Source: JBBQIY01 sp964618405
GTDB lineage: Bacteria; Verrucomicrobiota; Kiritimatiellia; RFP12; UBA3636
Assembly: GCA_964618405.1 (NCBI GenBank)
Contig: CAZUAY010000191.1
Span: 1-7,772, forward strand
Length of the DNA stretch: 7,772 nt
Direction: 5' to 3'
The notes below the pieces were generated by a model. That model was given only the letters and a program-made list of their open reading frames with translations, was not told the DNA's origin and did not search any database. Numbering within the stretch: position 1 is the stretch's first letter; each line of letters opens with the position of its first letter. Below are positions 1-5,697 of the stretch, one piece after another. The position numbers were made by a program, and so were the translations under genes.

Positions 1-38
1 CCTCTCAACAGCCTACACCTCAACATTCTTTCTGTCAA

Positions 39-74
39 TATTGTAATCTTGAAGAAATCTTCAAGATTACAATA
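39..74. repeat. Perfect 17-bp inverted repeat, 2-nt spacer
   Basis: Arms are 39-55 (TATTGTAATCTTGAAGA) and 58-74, perfectly complementary, with AA at 56-57. Part of an arm, GTAATCTTGAA, recurs at 119-129, just before the tandem repeat. Its complement TTCAAGATTAC differs by one base from TTCGAGATTAC in the tandem copies. There is no T-run after either arm, so a terminator is unlikely. A transposon or REP-type hairpin, or a protein-binding palindrome, fits better. Confidence 0.8.
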
Positions 75-137
75 AGCTGTTAAACAGATGTTCGGCCATA
101 CCCCAACCTGATGCGAATGTAATCTTGAACTTTTGCG

Positions 138-225
138 CGAGATTATGGTGACGTCGAGATTACGGTGGCGTCGAGATTACGGTGACGTTCGAGATTATGG
201 TGACGTTCGAGATTACGGTGGCGTT
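138..225. repeat. Five tandem copies of a 17-18 bp GAGATTAY repeat
   Basis: Copies lie at 138-154, 155-171, 172-189, 190-207 and 208-225. The unit is CGAGATTAYGGTGRCGT with an extra T in the last three copies. Variation is limited to C/T in GATTAY and A/G in GGTGRCG. An inverted, one-mismatch relative (GTAATCTTGAAC) lies at 119-130. The even spacing and restricted variation suggest either tandem expansion of a REP-like element or an iteron-like array. No replication, partition or transposase gene is nearby to choose between them. Confidence 0.85.
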
Positions 226-343
226 GTTGTATGAGAGCCGGCGAGATTGCCTGTTTGACGTAGCAAAGGCGTATGTGTGCAGGCAAGGTGTGCACAGGCA
301 AGATGCCGATGTTCCCAGTGTAGATTGCATTGTGCTCAAACCG

Positions 344-453
344 CGTTATGTTGCGTACTTAAAGCCAATCCTCGCTATAATGAGGAAAGAATGAGCCCGC
401 GCAACATAACGTCGCTCGCAACATAAGTCGCTTTATGTTGTGCGCAACATAAC
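344..453. repeat. Cluster of five CAACATAA motifs in both orientations
   Basis: The core CAACATAA is present at 402-409, 419-426 and 445-452 on the plus strand and, as TTATGTTG, at 346-353 and 433-440. Positions 344-355 (CGTTATGTTGCG) and 400-411 form a perfect 12-bp inverted repeat 44 nt apart. Positions 433-440 and 445-452 form a tighter inverted pair with a 4-nt spacer. Paired inverted sites of this type are seen at recombinase or REP elements. The consensus ends of integron attC sites (RYYYAAC, GTTRRRY) are not met. Confidence 0.75.
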
Positions 454-483
454 ACGACAAAGCTAACGACAAAGTTTTCCCAG

Positions 484-520
484 CTCGCAACTCACTACTC
501 GCAACTCACTACTCGCGACT
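484..520. repeat. 14-bp tandem repeat, about 2.6 copies
   Basis: CTCGCAACTCACTA occurs at 484-497 and again, identically, at 498-511. A partial third copy (CTCGCGACT, one mismatch) follows at 512-520. The repeat overlaps the stop codon of the lipase gene on the minus strand and encodes its last residues. Confidence 0.85.
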
Positions 521-1400
521 GTAATCGGGCAGTCAACGGGGGCCCCCCCGTCACTGACCGATTACCCGCCGAGGACTCTAATCGCTCGACATAGTTGATC
601 GGTGCGTGGTCGGCAAGCAATTGCGATGACCCAAGGAGAGCACGGAACCAGTCCAACGGATGCTGCAGGAACTCTGGCGAAACTGTTTCTCCGGTAAGAC
701 GATGTAATTCTCCCACGTGGCAGTATCCCAACGCTTCAGAAGGAACTTCTGTGACCGCGTCGATCCCGTCAACCATCCGAAACACCGGAACCTTGGAGAG
801 TTTTCGCCCGAATGCAGAGTCGCCAACGAGAGGCGAACCAAAGGTGTAGAGCGCAGAGGGTGGATGACAGGCTGCGGCGAGCGTCGCGAGGGCAGCTCCC
901 AAGCTATGCCCTGTGAAGAAGAGAGGAATCTCGAGTTTGGAAATAGCCTCCGCTATCGGTTCCCATACGGAATTCAAGGCTTCACGAAAGCCTTCATGAA
1001 CTTTACCGCAGTCGGGACCAAAGGAAACAAGGGGCAGCTTAATATCCTTAATGAAATCGCGGGGATCCTGCTCCGTTCCTCTAAAGACGAGAACTGCGAA
1101 GGGCGTCGAACCGACGGATCGCACCAGCATCACCTGAGTGCTCGTTCTGGTATCGTTGAAGAAAGCCTCCTGGCGTAGTCCGGCTTGGGCAAGAAAAGCT
1201 GAACGCGTAGGTTGCGCAGGGTGTTTGGATTCTTCCCTATCCTGTCGGTAAGCAAGCCGACAAAGCTCGGCCAGCCACCAAGCATTTTGCCAATCATAAC
1301 CTTTTACAGTGGGGTCAAAACGTGGCAAGGATTCACGCGCAAAGAAATCTGTTGCGAGTCCTGGTTGGCAAAGATCCTTCCACGTGGTAAATTTACGCAT
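495..1400 (-). CDS. Class 3 lipase-like alpha/beta hydrolase
   Basis: The 301-residue protein probably hydrolyses an ester or lipid; the substrate is unknown. It has the lipase class 3 layout: VFRGTE at 105-110 (oxyanion strand), HEGF at 135-138, nucleophile elbow GHSLG at 164-168 with Ser166, then TFGSPLVGD. A probable catalytic Asp is at 214 (in GIDAVTEVP) and a probable His at 265 (in DHAPINYV). No signal peptide or membrane segment is apparent, so it is predicted to be cytoplasmic. The ATG at 1398-1400 is chosen because GGGAGGGG lies about 11 nt upstream. A longer frame begins only with a TTG at 1446-1448 that has no good ribosome binding site. The last ~23 residues are encoded by the hairpin and tandem repeat at 484-565 and are probably not part of the enzyme fold. 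A terminator separates it from the operon upstream, so it may have its own promoter, which I could not identify. Confidence 0.85.
   Translation of the reverse strand: MRKFTTWKDLCQPGLATDFFARESLPRFDPTVKGYDWQNAWWLAELCRLAYRQDREESKHPAQPTRSAFLAQAGLRQEAFFNDTRTSTQVMLVRSVGSTPFAVLVFRGTEQDPRDFIKDIKLPLVSFGPDCGKVHEGFREALNSVWEPIAEAISKLEIPLFFTGHSLGAALATLAAACHPPSALYTFGSPLVGDSAFGRKLSKVPVFRMVDGIDAVTEVPSEALGYCHVGELHRLTGETVSPEFLQHPLDWFRALLGSSQLLADHAPINYVERLESSAGNRSVTGGPPLTARLQSRVVSCE
521..565. repeat. Imperfect G/C-rich hairpin, REP-like
   Basis: The outer arms GTAATCGG (521-528) and CCGATTAC (558-565) pair perfectly. CAGT with ACTG extends the stem across a mismatch, and a G5/C7 run closes it, with one bulged base. 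The element sits wholly inside the last codons of the lipase frame. No T-run follows on either strand, so an intrinsic terminator is not supported. A REP-type palindrome is the better description. Confidence 0.7.
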
Positions 1401-1480
1401 GGTCTGGTTATCCCCTCCCCATGCCCATCGCGTGCGAATATTGCGCAACAGTTGGTCATGGATTATTGGTTAGTGGTCAG

Positions 1481-1528
1481 AAAAATATCTGCCACTGAAA
1501 GGTCGCTTAGCAGCTTTTCAGTGGCAGA
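1481..1528 (-). terminator. Intrinsic terminator of the minus-strand operon
   Basis: A perfect 13-bp stem (TCTGCCACTGAAA at 1488-1500 with its complement at 1516-1528) encloses a 15-nt loop. On the minus strand it is followed at once by TATTTTT (1487-1481). It begins ~50 nt after the stop of the glycine-zipper gene and lies before the lipase start, so it probably ends the operon. No T-run follows it on the plus strand. Confidence 0.75.
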
Positions 1529-1575
1529 GTGTTGAATCCTTTTGATGGAAAACCATCTTAAAACCGAATCGTTGA

Positions 1576-2004
1576 CTACTTGGGCTTCGGGGGCGTGGAC
1601 TCTCCGGTGCTTGAGATATCTTGTGCGCCTGCGTTCTCGAAGATATCCTTCACACACTTCACCTCCTTAGAGGACTCGGTGTGGACAGAAATCAGAACGT
1701 TGCCATCCTTGATTTTCCCCTCATAACGCTTGGCTTCGTATTCAGGAATACCAAGGCCAACAAGGGCGCCAGCAATGCCGCCGACAGCACCGCCCAAAGC
1801 GGCACCACCCAGCGCTGCCATGATGGGTCCAGCCGCGATGAAGGGGCCGACACCAGGAATTGCCAACGCGCCGATACCCGCGAGCCAGCCGAGAGCGCCA
1901 CCAAGAACGCCACCCGCGACGCCGCCTGTGGCTGCGCCTTCCGGTGACTTGGTATGCTGTTCGTGCGCGAAGTCCTTCGTGCCGCTCTTGTCCGCGAACA
2001 ACAC
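1576..2004 (-). CDS. Glycine-zipper protein, apparently missing its N-terminal domain
   Basis: The 142-residue frame holds a conserved patch (ADKSGTKDFAHEQ, 4-16), a glycine/alanine zipper (about 22-86, runs such as GGVAGGVLGGALG and ALGGAALGGAVGGIAG) that may insert in or lie on a membrane, and a small C-terminal domain (about 87-134, IPEYEAKRYEGKIKDGNVL). I recall bacterial stress-type relatives that begin with about 30-40 more residues, ending in a (N/D)ISVLFPD-like segment. Here the first usable start is a GTG at 2004-2002 in the middle of that segment, with no ribosome binding site. The frame reads on upstream without a stop as ALNNDIS, but no start codon is found in it, and it runs into the 24-codon gene at 2019-2093. 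The gene is therefore either translated from the GTG by coupling or is a remnant. Its function is not known. It is the last gene of the operon, ahead of the terminator. Confidence 0.65.
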   Translation of the reverse strand: MLFADKSGTKDFAHEQHTKSPEGAATGGVAGGVLGGALGWLAGIGALAIPGVGPFIAAGPIMAALGGAALGGAVGGIAGALVGLGIPEYEAKRYEGKIKDGNVLISVHTESSKEVKCVKDIFENAGAQDISSTGESTPPKPK

Positions 2005-2018
2005 TGAGATGTCGTTGT

Positions 2019-2093
2019 TTAGCGCATGAAAAGTGCGATCAAAATAATGATCGGTATCGGCACGCCAATGAGATACAGTAAAATAGAACGCAT
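2019..2093 (-). CDS. 24-residue single-pass membrane peptide
   Basis: The frame ATG (2093-2091) to TAA (2021-2019) encodes a nearly all-hydrophobic peptide. It starts MRSILLY, continues with LIGVPIPIIILIALF, and has Arg at position 2 and at the C-terminus, so it is one membrane helix. A strong ribosome binding site (AAAGGAGATTATC before ATG) resembles that of the operon's first gene (AAGGAGATTCATT before ATG). Small proteins with a GIPIPIIIL core are a pattern I recall from proteobacterial stress loci, but I cannot name a family. It lies 18 nt after the four-helix membrane protein and 14 nt before the GTG of the glycine-zipper frame. Its role is unknown. Confidence 0.65.
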   Translation of the reverse strand: MRSILLYLIGVPIPIIILIALFMR

Positions 2094-2111
2094 GATAATC
2101 TCCTTTTAGGG

Positions 2112-2969
2112 TTAGTTAAGTTTCACATCATCTCGTTGCCGGCCCCCGAGGGTCGCGGCAAAGCTTGCGCTAAAGGCGCCGCACAACAGGCCTAAGAAAA
2201 TCCAGAGCAGTAAAGAAGCGGTTGCTTTACGAGCAGTATCCACCGCTTTTTTGGCTTCGAGCATGACGTCAGAAAGCCGTCTTTCGGCGTCAGATTGTGT
2301 GATTCCTGTTCTTGCAGCAATGCGCCTAGCAAGATAGGTTCTATCGGCTAATGGAACGCCCTCTTCGTTAAACGATTGGACAAAGATACGCTCGACCTCA
2401 GCGCGTTCCGAGACATCCATCTTCTCTAGCCTCGAATCCTCCGAGCGGAACAGCGTGTCGACATAATACTCGACGTGACCCACGCTTGCTCCGTCTTGCG
2501 AGGCGGCACCCGCAACTTGAGTGGCTGCGTCGGCTGTTCCACTCACGATTGATGAGGCGGCGGAGGCTAAGAAATAAACACTGATCACGAGTCCAACCGC
2601 CCACACAAGGAATCCGTGCGCCGTATCCCGGAAGTACACTTCGTCCGTGTGAATGCTTGCCCACTTCGTACGCAATCGACCGGCCAAATAGCCACCCATA
2701 GCCGAGGCGATAACTTGAATGGCGATGAACCAGATGATGGCTCCCTTACCAATCGTCGAGGCGGAAGCACCCGTATTCGACCACGGTGAGACGGAGGACA
2801 AACCAAGTCCTGCACCGAGTGCAAGTAGGATAAGCGACAACGCAGCGGCGACAAACGCGCCCCCTACGACGGCTCCCCAAGAGACACCCGATGCGGACGC
2901 CTCATTATTCACTGGGTTCATACTTAACCCAGTGTGCGGCTCATGGGCCGTGTTGACATAAGTGCTCAT
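2112..2969 (-). CDS. Four-helix membrane protein of unknown function
   Basis: The 285-residue protein has about four membrane helices: 33-57 (GAVVGGAFVAAALSLILLAL, glycine/alanine-rich), 75-97, 119-143 and 249-274. Between helices 3 and 4 lies a soluble segment (about 144-248) rich in charged residues, with a likely helical part (SERAEVERIFVQSF, ITQSDAERRLSDVMLEAKK). I recall similar proteins beginning SWGAVxGGAFVAAALSLILLALGAGLG as conserved hypotheticals in proteobacteria, and none has a function I can state. The ATG at 2969-2967 is supported by AAGGAGATTCATT just upstream. It heads the minus-strand operon with the 24-residue peptide and the glycine-zipper protein. This setting suggests an inner-membrane, stress or envelope role (inference). 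Confidence 0.85.
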   Translation of the reverse strand: MSTYVNTAHEPHTGLSMNPVNNEASASGVSWGAVVGGAFVAAALSLILLALGAGLGLSSVSPWSNTGASASTIGKGAIIWFIAIQVIASAMGGYLAGRLRTKWASIHTDEVYFRDTAHGFLVWAVGLVISVYFLASAASSIVSGTADAATQVAGAASQDGASVGHVEYYVDTLFRSEDSRLEKMDVSERAEVERIFVQSFNEEGVPLADRTYLARRIAARTGITQSDAERRLSDVMLEAKKAVDTARKATASLLLWIFLGLLCGAFSASFAATLGGRQRDDVKLN

Positions 2970-3004
2970 AATGAATCTCCTTACTTTCTTTTTTCTGAAT
3001 TCCC

Positions 3005-3020
3005 CTGACCCAGAGGTCAG
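3005..3020. promoter_or_regulatory. 6-bp inverted repeat in the operon leader
   Basis: CTGACC (3005-3010) and GGTCAG (3015-3020) are separated by 4 nt, about 35 nt before the first start codon of the minus-strand operon. It could be an operator or a leader hairpin. The arms are short, so chance is possible. Confidence 0.3.
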
Positions 3021-3044
3021 AGATGTTTGCCTTGTGTTGTCTGT

Positions 3045-3072
3045 GTGCTAGCTTGCGACTTCTGCGAGTCAA
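3045..3072 (-). promoter_or_regulatory. Candidate promoter of the minus-strand operon
   Basis: On the minus strand, TTGACT (3072-3067) is followed after 16 nt by TAGCAC (3050-3045) in the context GCTAGCAC. The -35 is good and the -10 weak. It would start transcription about 70 nt before the ATG at 2969 and place the inverted repeat 3005-3020 in the transcript. A weak -10 beginning with CTA is compatible with a stress sigma factor, but this is only suggestive. Confidence 0.3.
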
Positions 3073-3473
3073 TGCTGGCATGTGTGTAAAGTTACTGTTT
3101 TTAGTAAAAAATAAGAATAGGGAATTCCCCGATTCCGATAGACTAAGAACCCCACCCTGCTGATCGGTGCGCAAGAGTACGGAAGAAAAGCTGCACACCC
3201 CGCAGTCCCATTCCGTGCTTTTCAGTTTGGGTGCGCTTTGATTCGCGGAGGGGAGCGACATTCATGGTGGGGCAACGTTACACATGGAACAAGATTTTTT
3301 GTCCCTCGCCATCGTGAAATCCAAATCGCCAACACCTGCTCAGAATAACCGCCGTCTCATCATAAGCATGGCAACTTCGAGGGTCGCAACGTGCGCATTT
3401 TTTTTAGGTTCAGTAATCTCTGCTTACCATGACCCATTTGCTTCGGCTTTGCTCCGCAATTAAGGACTAAAGA

Positions 3474-3503
3474 TTGACTAACAGTAGCGTTTTAGGATAC
3501 ATT
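3474..3503 (+). promoter_or_regulatory. Candidate sigma-70 promoter of the defence cassette
   Basis: TTGACT (3474-3479) and TACATT (3498-3503), 18 nt apart, match the consensus at 5/6 and 4/6 bases. They lie about 175 nt upstream of the methylase start. No better pair was found closer to the gene, although a TATAAC at 3576-3581 could serve as another -10 without a good -35. Confidence 0.3.
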
Positions 3504-3572
3504 AAGAAGCTGTTGTTGATGAATGAGTGGATAAGATGGATTTTGAATCCTGAAATTCACCCGATTAGAGGC

Positions 3573-3582
3573 TGTTATAACA
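3573..3582. promoter_or_regulatory. 10-bp palindrome, possible operator
   Basis: TGTTATAACA is a perfect palindrome about 97 nt before the methylase start, and it contains a -10-like TATAAC. It lies downstream of the candidate promoter at 3474-3503, where a bound repressor could block transcription. No regulator gene is visible in the window. Confidence 0.3.
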
Positions 3583-3678
3583 ATTGACCTACTAAGAACC
3601 ACTGGTTCACGTGCTCTTTTCTCTTTGCAATAGCATAAAAAACGATTCTTTTGATCCTGACTCCAAAGGCAACCTGAT

Positions 3679-5697
3679 ATGATTAATTCCAGTAGTACTC
3701 TGTCTGCAAACAAGGAGTCTAAAGCGATTACCCTCAAAGAGGGAATGATCCCAGATTATATAACCTTGGAGCCGATCAAAGAGACTCCGAAGGAAAAGGT
3801 AAGACAGGAGATCGCCCGAGCACTCATTTTTGAGTATCAAATCGCTCCAGAGTCGATGATGCGCGATTTCCCGCTCACGGTAGAGGGATCGCGCAAGAAG
3901 GTTGACATAGCGGTCTTTGAAGCGGGGCAGCCACATGACGAAGCGCATCTGCGCCGCGTGATCATTTGTCGCCCAGAGCAGAAGCTGGGCAAGAAGGGCA
4001 TCACGAAGATACGGGACTTTCAGCAGGCGGAAAAAGATCTTGAAGATCTCAAGGGCTTCATGCTTGCAGTTGACGAATGCGAGTGGGGGTTATGGACAAA
4101 TGGGCTGGAACGGTTTTACCTGCGCAAGCGCCGCAAGCGCTTTGAGACGCTGTTCGACCCGTATGGTGACTGGCCGTTGGCGGATGGGACAATGGGGTCG
4201 CCGGATGTCTACACCGATTCCTATGTTCGCAAGGCGGAAGAGGTAGAACTTAAGCGTGCGTTCCGGCGCTGCCATAATTTCATTCACGGCAACGAGGGAA
4301 TGCCCAAAGATGCGGCATTCTGGCAGTTCTTGTTCCTGATTTTCTCAAAAATGTATGACGAGCGGACAAGCAGCCGAGAACATCGCTTGTTTTTTGCCCA
4401 CCCAACGGAACCGTTTAGCGAGGAAGGCCGGATGAAGATCCGGCAGCGCATCTATACCCTGTTCACTGGCGTAAAGAAGCAATACAAAATGCTCTTCAAA
4501 GAACAGGATGCCATCACCCTTTCCGACAAAGCTCTGGCCTATATGGTTATGGAGTTAGCTCGTTATGATTTTTCGCGTTCCGGCATTGACGCTAAGGGTG
4601 CTGCTTATCAGGAAATCGTAGGGGCCAATCTCCGCGGGGACCGCGGGCAATATTTCACTCCCCGCCGGGCGGTTGATCTGGTGGTTAACATCCTCGACCC
4701 CAAACCCCATGAAAAGCTACTGGATCCCGCTTGCGGAACAGGTGGCTTTCTCGTTTCAGCACTGCACTACCAGGCCAAGCGCTTTACGGCAGAGTATAAG
4801 CGGGATGTCGGCGATACAACGACCGATGAGATTCTAGATCGCCTCAGGGACTACGCAACCGATAATGTTTTTGGGGCAGATTTCGATCCTTTTCTCGTGC
4901 GGGCCAGCACGATGAACGTAATGATGGCCGCCAATACCGAGGGTAACATCTTCCACATGGACTCGCTGGCCTTTCCCCGTAGCCATTTGTCGGGAAATGA
5001 GACCGCTCGCGACAAGATCCCCTTTGGTAGCATCGACGTGCTGATTACCAATCCACCCTTCGGATCCGATATTCCCATTACAGACCCGGCGATACTAGAA
5101 GGTCGGGAGTTAACACGGGTATGGCGCAAGGACAAAGCGGGCAACCTCAACGAAGTGGATCGTCGACAACTGTCGCTCGCCCCGGAAATTCTCTTCATCG
5201 AGCAGGACATCAAATGGCTCAAGGAAGGTGGACGCATGGGGATTGTGCTGCCCAATGGAATTCTGGGCAACCCGGGAGATGAACACATTCGCCGTTGGAT
5301 CCTCAAGGAGTGTTGGCTGCTCGCCTGCGTAGAGGTTCCTGTCGAGGCCTTTATCGTTGAGGCCAATGTTGGCATTCTTACCAGCTTACTTTTCCTCAAG
5401 AAAAAGACCGAGGAAGAAAAATCCATGGAACTAATGGGGCACACCGTCGAGTATCCCATCTTTATGGCGGTGGCTGAAAAGGCTGGGGTGGATCGTCGAG
5501 GTAATCCGCTGTATAAACGTCATCCCGACGGCACGGAAATGATAGAGGAGCAACTCGTCACCGAAAAGGTGAAACTGAACGGGAAGACGGTCGTCAGGCA
5601 ACGCCGCATTATCCGCCCCATGATTGACGATGACTTTCCGCTTATAGCAGAAGCCTACCACGCATTTAGGAAAGACAACCCGGAGCCTGGATCATGA
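3679..5697 (+). CDS. mad2: N6-adenine DNA methyltransferase, MAD2-like (MADS)
   Basis: The 672-residue protein probably methylates adenine in a specific DNA site with S-adenosylmethionine. Residues about 35-165 resemble the N-terminal domain of type I R subunits (KKVDIAVFE at 73-81, WTNGLERFYL near 139-148). The nuclease E-x-K is replaced by ICRPEQK (96-102), so cleavage is doubtful. The methylase core follows: GQYFTPR at 323-329, SAM motif DPACGTGGF at 349-357, catalytic motif NPPF at 458-461, and GIVLPNG at 521-527, as in HsdM-type enzymes. There is no target-recognition domain, so a separate S subunit is expected and appears to start at 7702. The ATG at 3679 has only a weak AAAGG upstream. 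Met23, preceded by GAGGGA, is an alternative start. The stop overlaps the next start (ATGA). Assignment to MAD2 rests on architecture and gene order recalled from memory. A type I-like or BREX-like methylase outside MADS is the alternative. Confidence 0.85.
   Translation: MINSSSTLSANKESKAITLKEGMIPDYITLEPIKETPKEKVRQEIARALIFEYQIAPESMMRDFPLTVEGSRKKVDIAVFEAGQPHDEAHLRRVIICRPEQKLGKKGITKIRDFQQAEKDLEDLKGFMLAVDECEWGLWTNGLERFYLRKRRKRFETLFDPYGDWPLADGTMGSPDVYTDSYVRKAEEVELKRAFRRCHNFIHGNEGMPKDAAFWQFLFLIFSKMYDERTSSREHRLFFAHPTEPFSEEGRMKIRQRIYTLFTGVKKQYKMLFKEQDAITLSDKALAYMVMELARYDFSRSGIDAKGAAYQEIVGANLRGDRGQYFTPRRAVDLVVNILDPKPHEKLLDPACGTGGFLVSALHYQAKRFTAEYKRDVGDTTTDEILDRLRDYATDNVFGADFDPFLVRASTMNVMMAANTEGNIFHMDSLAFPRSHLSGNETARDKIPFGSIDVLITNPPFGSDIPITDPAILEGRELTRVWRKDKAGNLNEVDRRQLSLAPEILFIEQDIKWLKEGGRMGIVLPNGILGNPGDEHIRRWILKECWLLACVEVPVEAFIVEANVGILTSLLFLKKKTEEEKSMELMGHTVEYPIFMAVAEKAGVDRRGNPLYKRHPDGTEMIEEQLVTEKVKLNGKTVVRQRRIIRPMIDDDFPLIAEAYHAFRKDNPEPGS

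Larger units (their letters stand above)
1..494. other. Repeat-rich non-coding region
   Basis: No convincing gene is visible. An open frame at 182-394 (+) starts inside the tandem repeat, has no ribosome binding site and no recognisable domain, and is best treated as chance. The content is a succession of short repeats: a 17-bp inverted repeat (39-74), a five-copy tandem repeat (138-225), a cluster of CAACATAA motifs in both orientations (344-453), a 9-bp direct repeat ACGACAAAG (454-462 and 466-474), and the start of a 14-bp tandem repeat. The hexamer GTAATC/GATTAC recurs in the inverted repeat, in some tandem copies (others read GATTAT), and in the hairpin at 521-565. This links elements that otherwise look separate. 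Confidence 0.7.
2970..3678. other. Divergent intergenic region, about 700 bp
   Basis: The region separates the minus-strand operon from the plus-strand defence cassette. I see candidate promoters for each side, a 6-bp inverted repeat near the operon's ribosome binding site, a 10-bp palindrome GGGAATTCCC (3120-3129), a 10-bp palindrome TGTTATAACA (3573-3582), and an 8-T run (3398-3405). A 59-codon open frame (3284-3463, +) has no convincing ribosome binding site or recognisable domain. Longer minus-strand frames here also lack support. No helix-turn-helix regulator gene, tRNA or mobile element is visible. Confidence 0.6.

Noticed and set aside
138..225. CRISPR array
   Set aside because: Units are directly adjacent with no spacers and no cas genes are present.
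182..394. 70-codon plus-strand open frame
   Set aside because: It begins inside the tandem repeat, its first residues are a repeat translation (MTFEIMVTFEITV), and it has no ribosome binding site or domain.
344..411. Possible integron attC site (12-bp inverted repeat, 44 nt apart)
   Set aside because: The ends do not match RYYYAAC...GTTRRRY in the required orientation, and no cassette gene or integron integrase is seen.
521..565. Hairpin as a terminator for the lipase gene
   Set aside because: It lies before the stop codon and has no following T-run on either strand.
1544..1557. 5-bp hairpin GATGG/CCATC just after the glycine-zipper gene
   Set aside because: The stem is too short and is followed on the minus strand by A residues, not T. 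The 13-bp stem at 1488-1528 is the better terminator.
2019..2093. Programmed frameshift joining the 24-residue peptide to the glycine-zipper frame
   Set aside because: No standard slippery heptamer in the right phase was found, and a deletion explains the arrangement more simply.
2941..3261. 106-codon minus-strand open frame overlapping the operon's first gene
   Set aside because: It runs through the leader and promoter region, overlaps the start of a well-supported gene in another frame, and has no recognisable domain.
3284..3463. 59-codon plus-strand open frame with a short hydrophobic stretch
   Set aside because: There is no ribosome binding site at proper spacing, the composition is not gene-like, and no family is recognised. 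It could be revisited if conserved in relatives.
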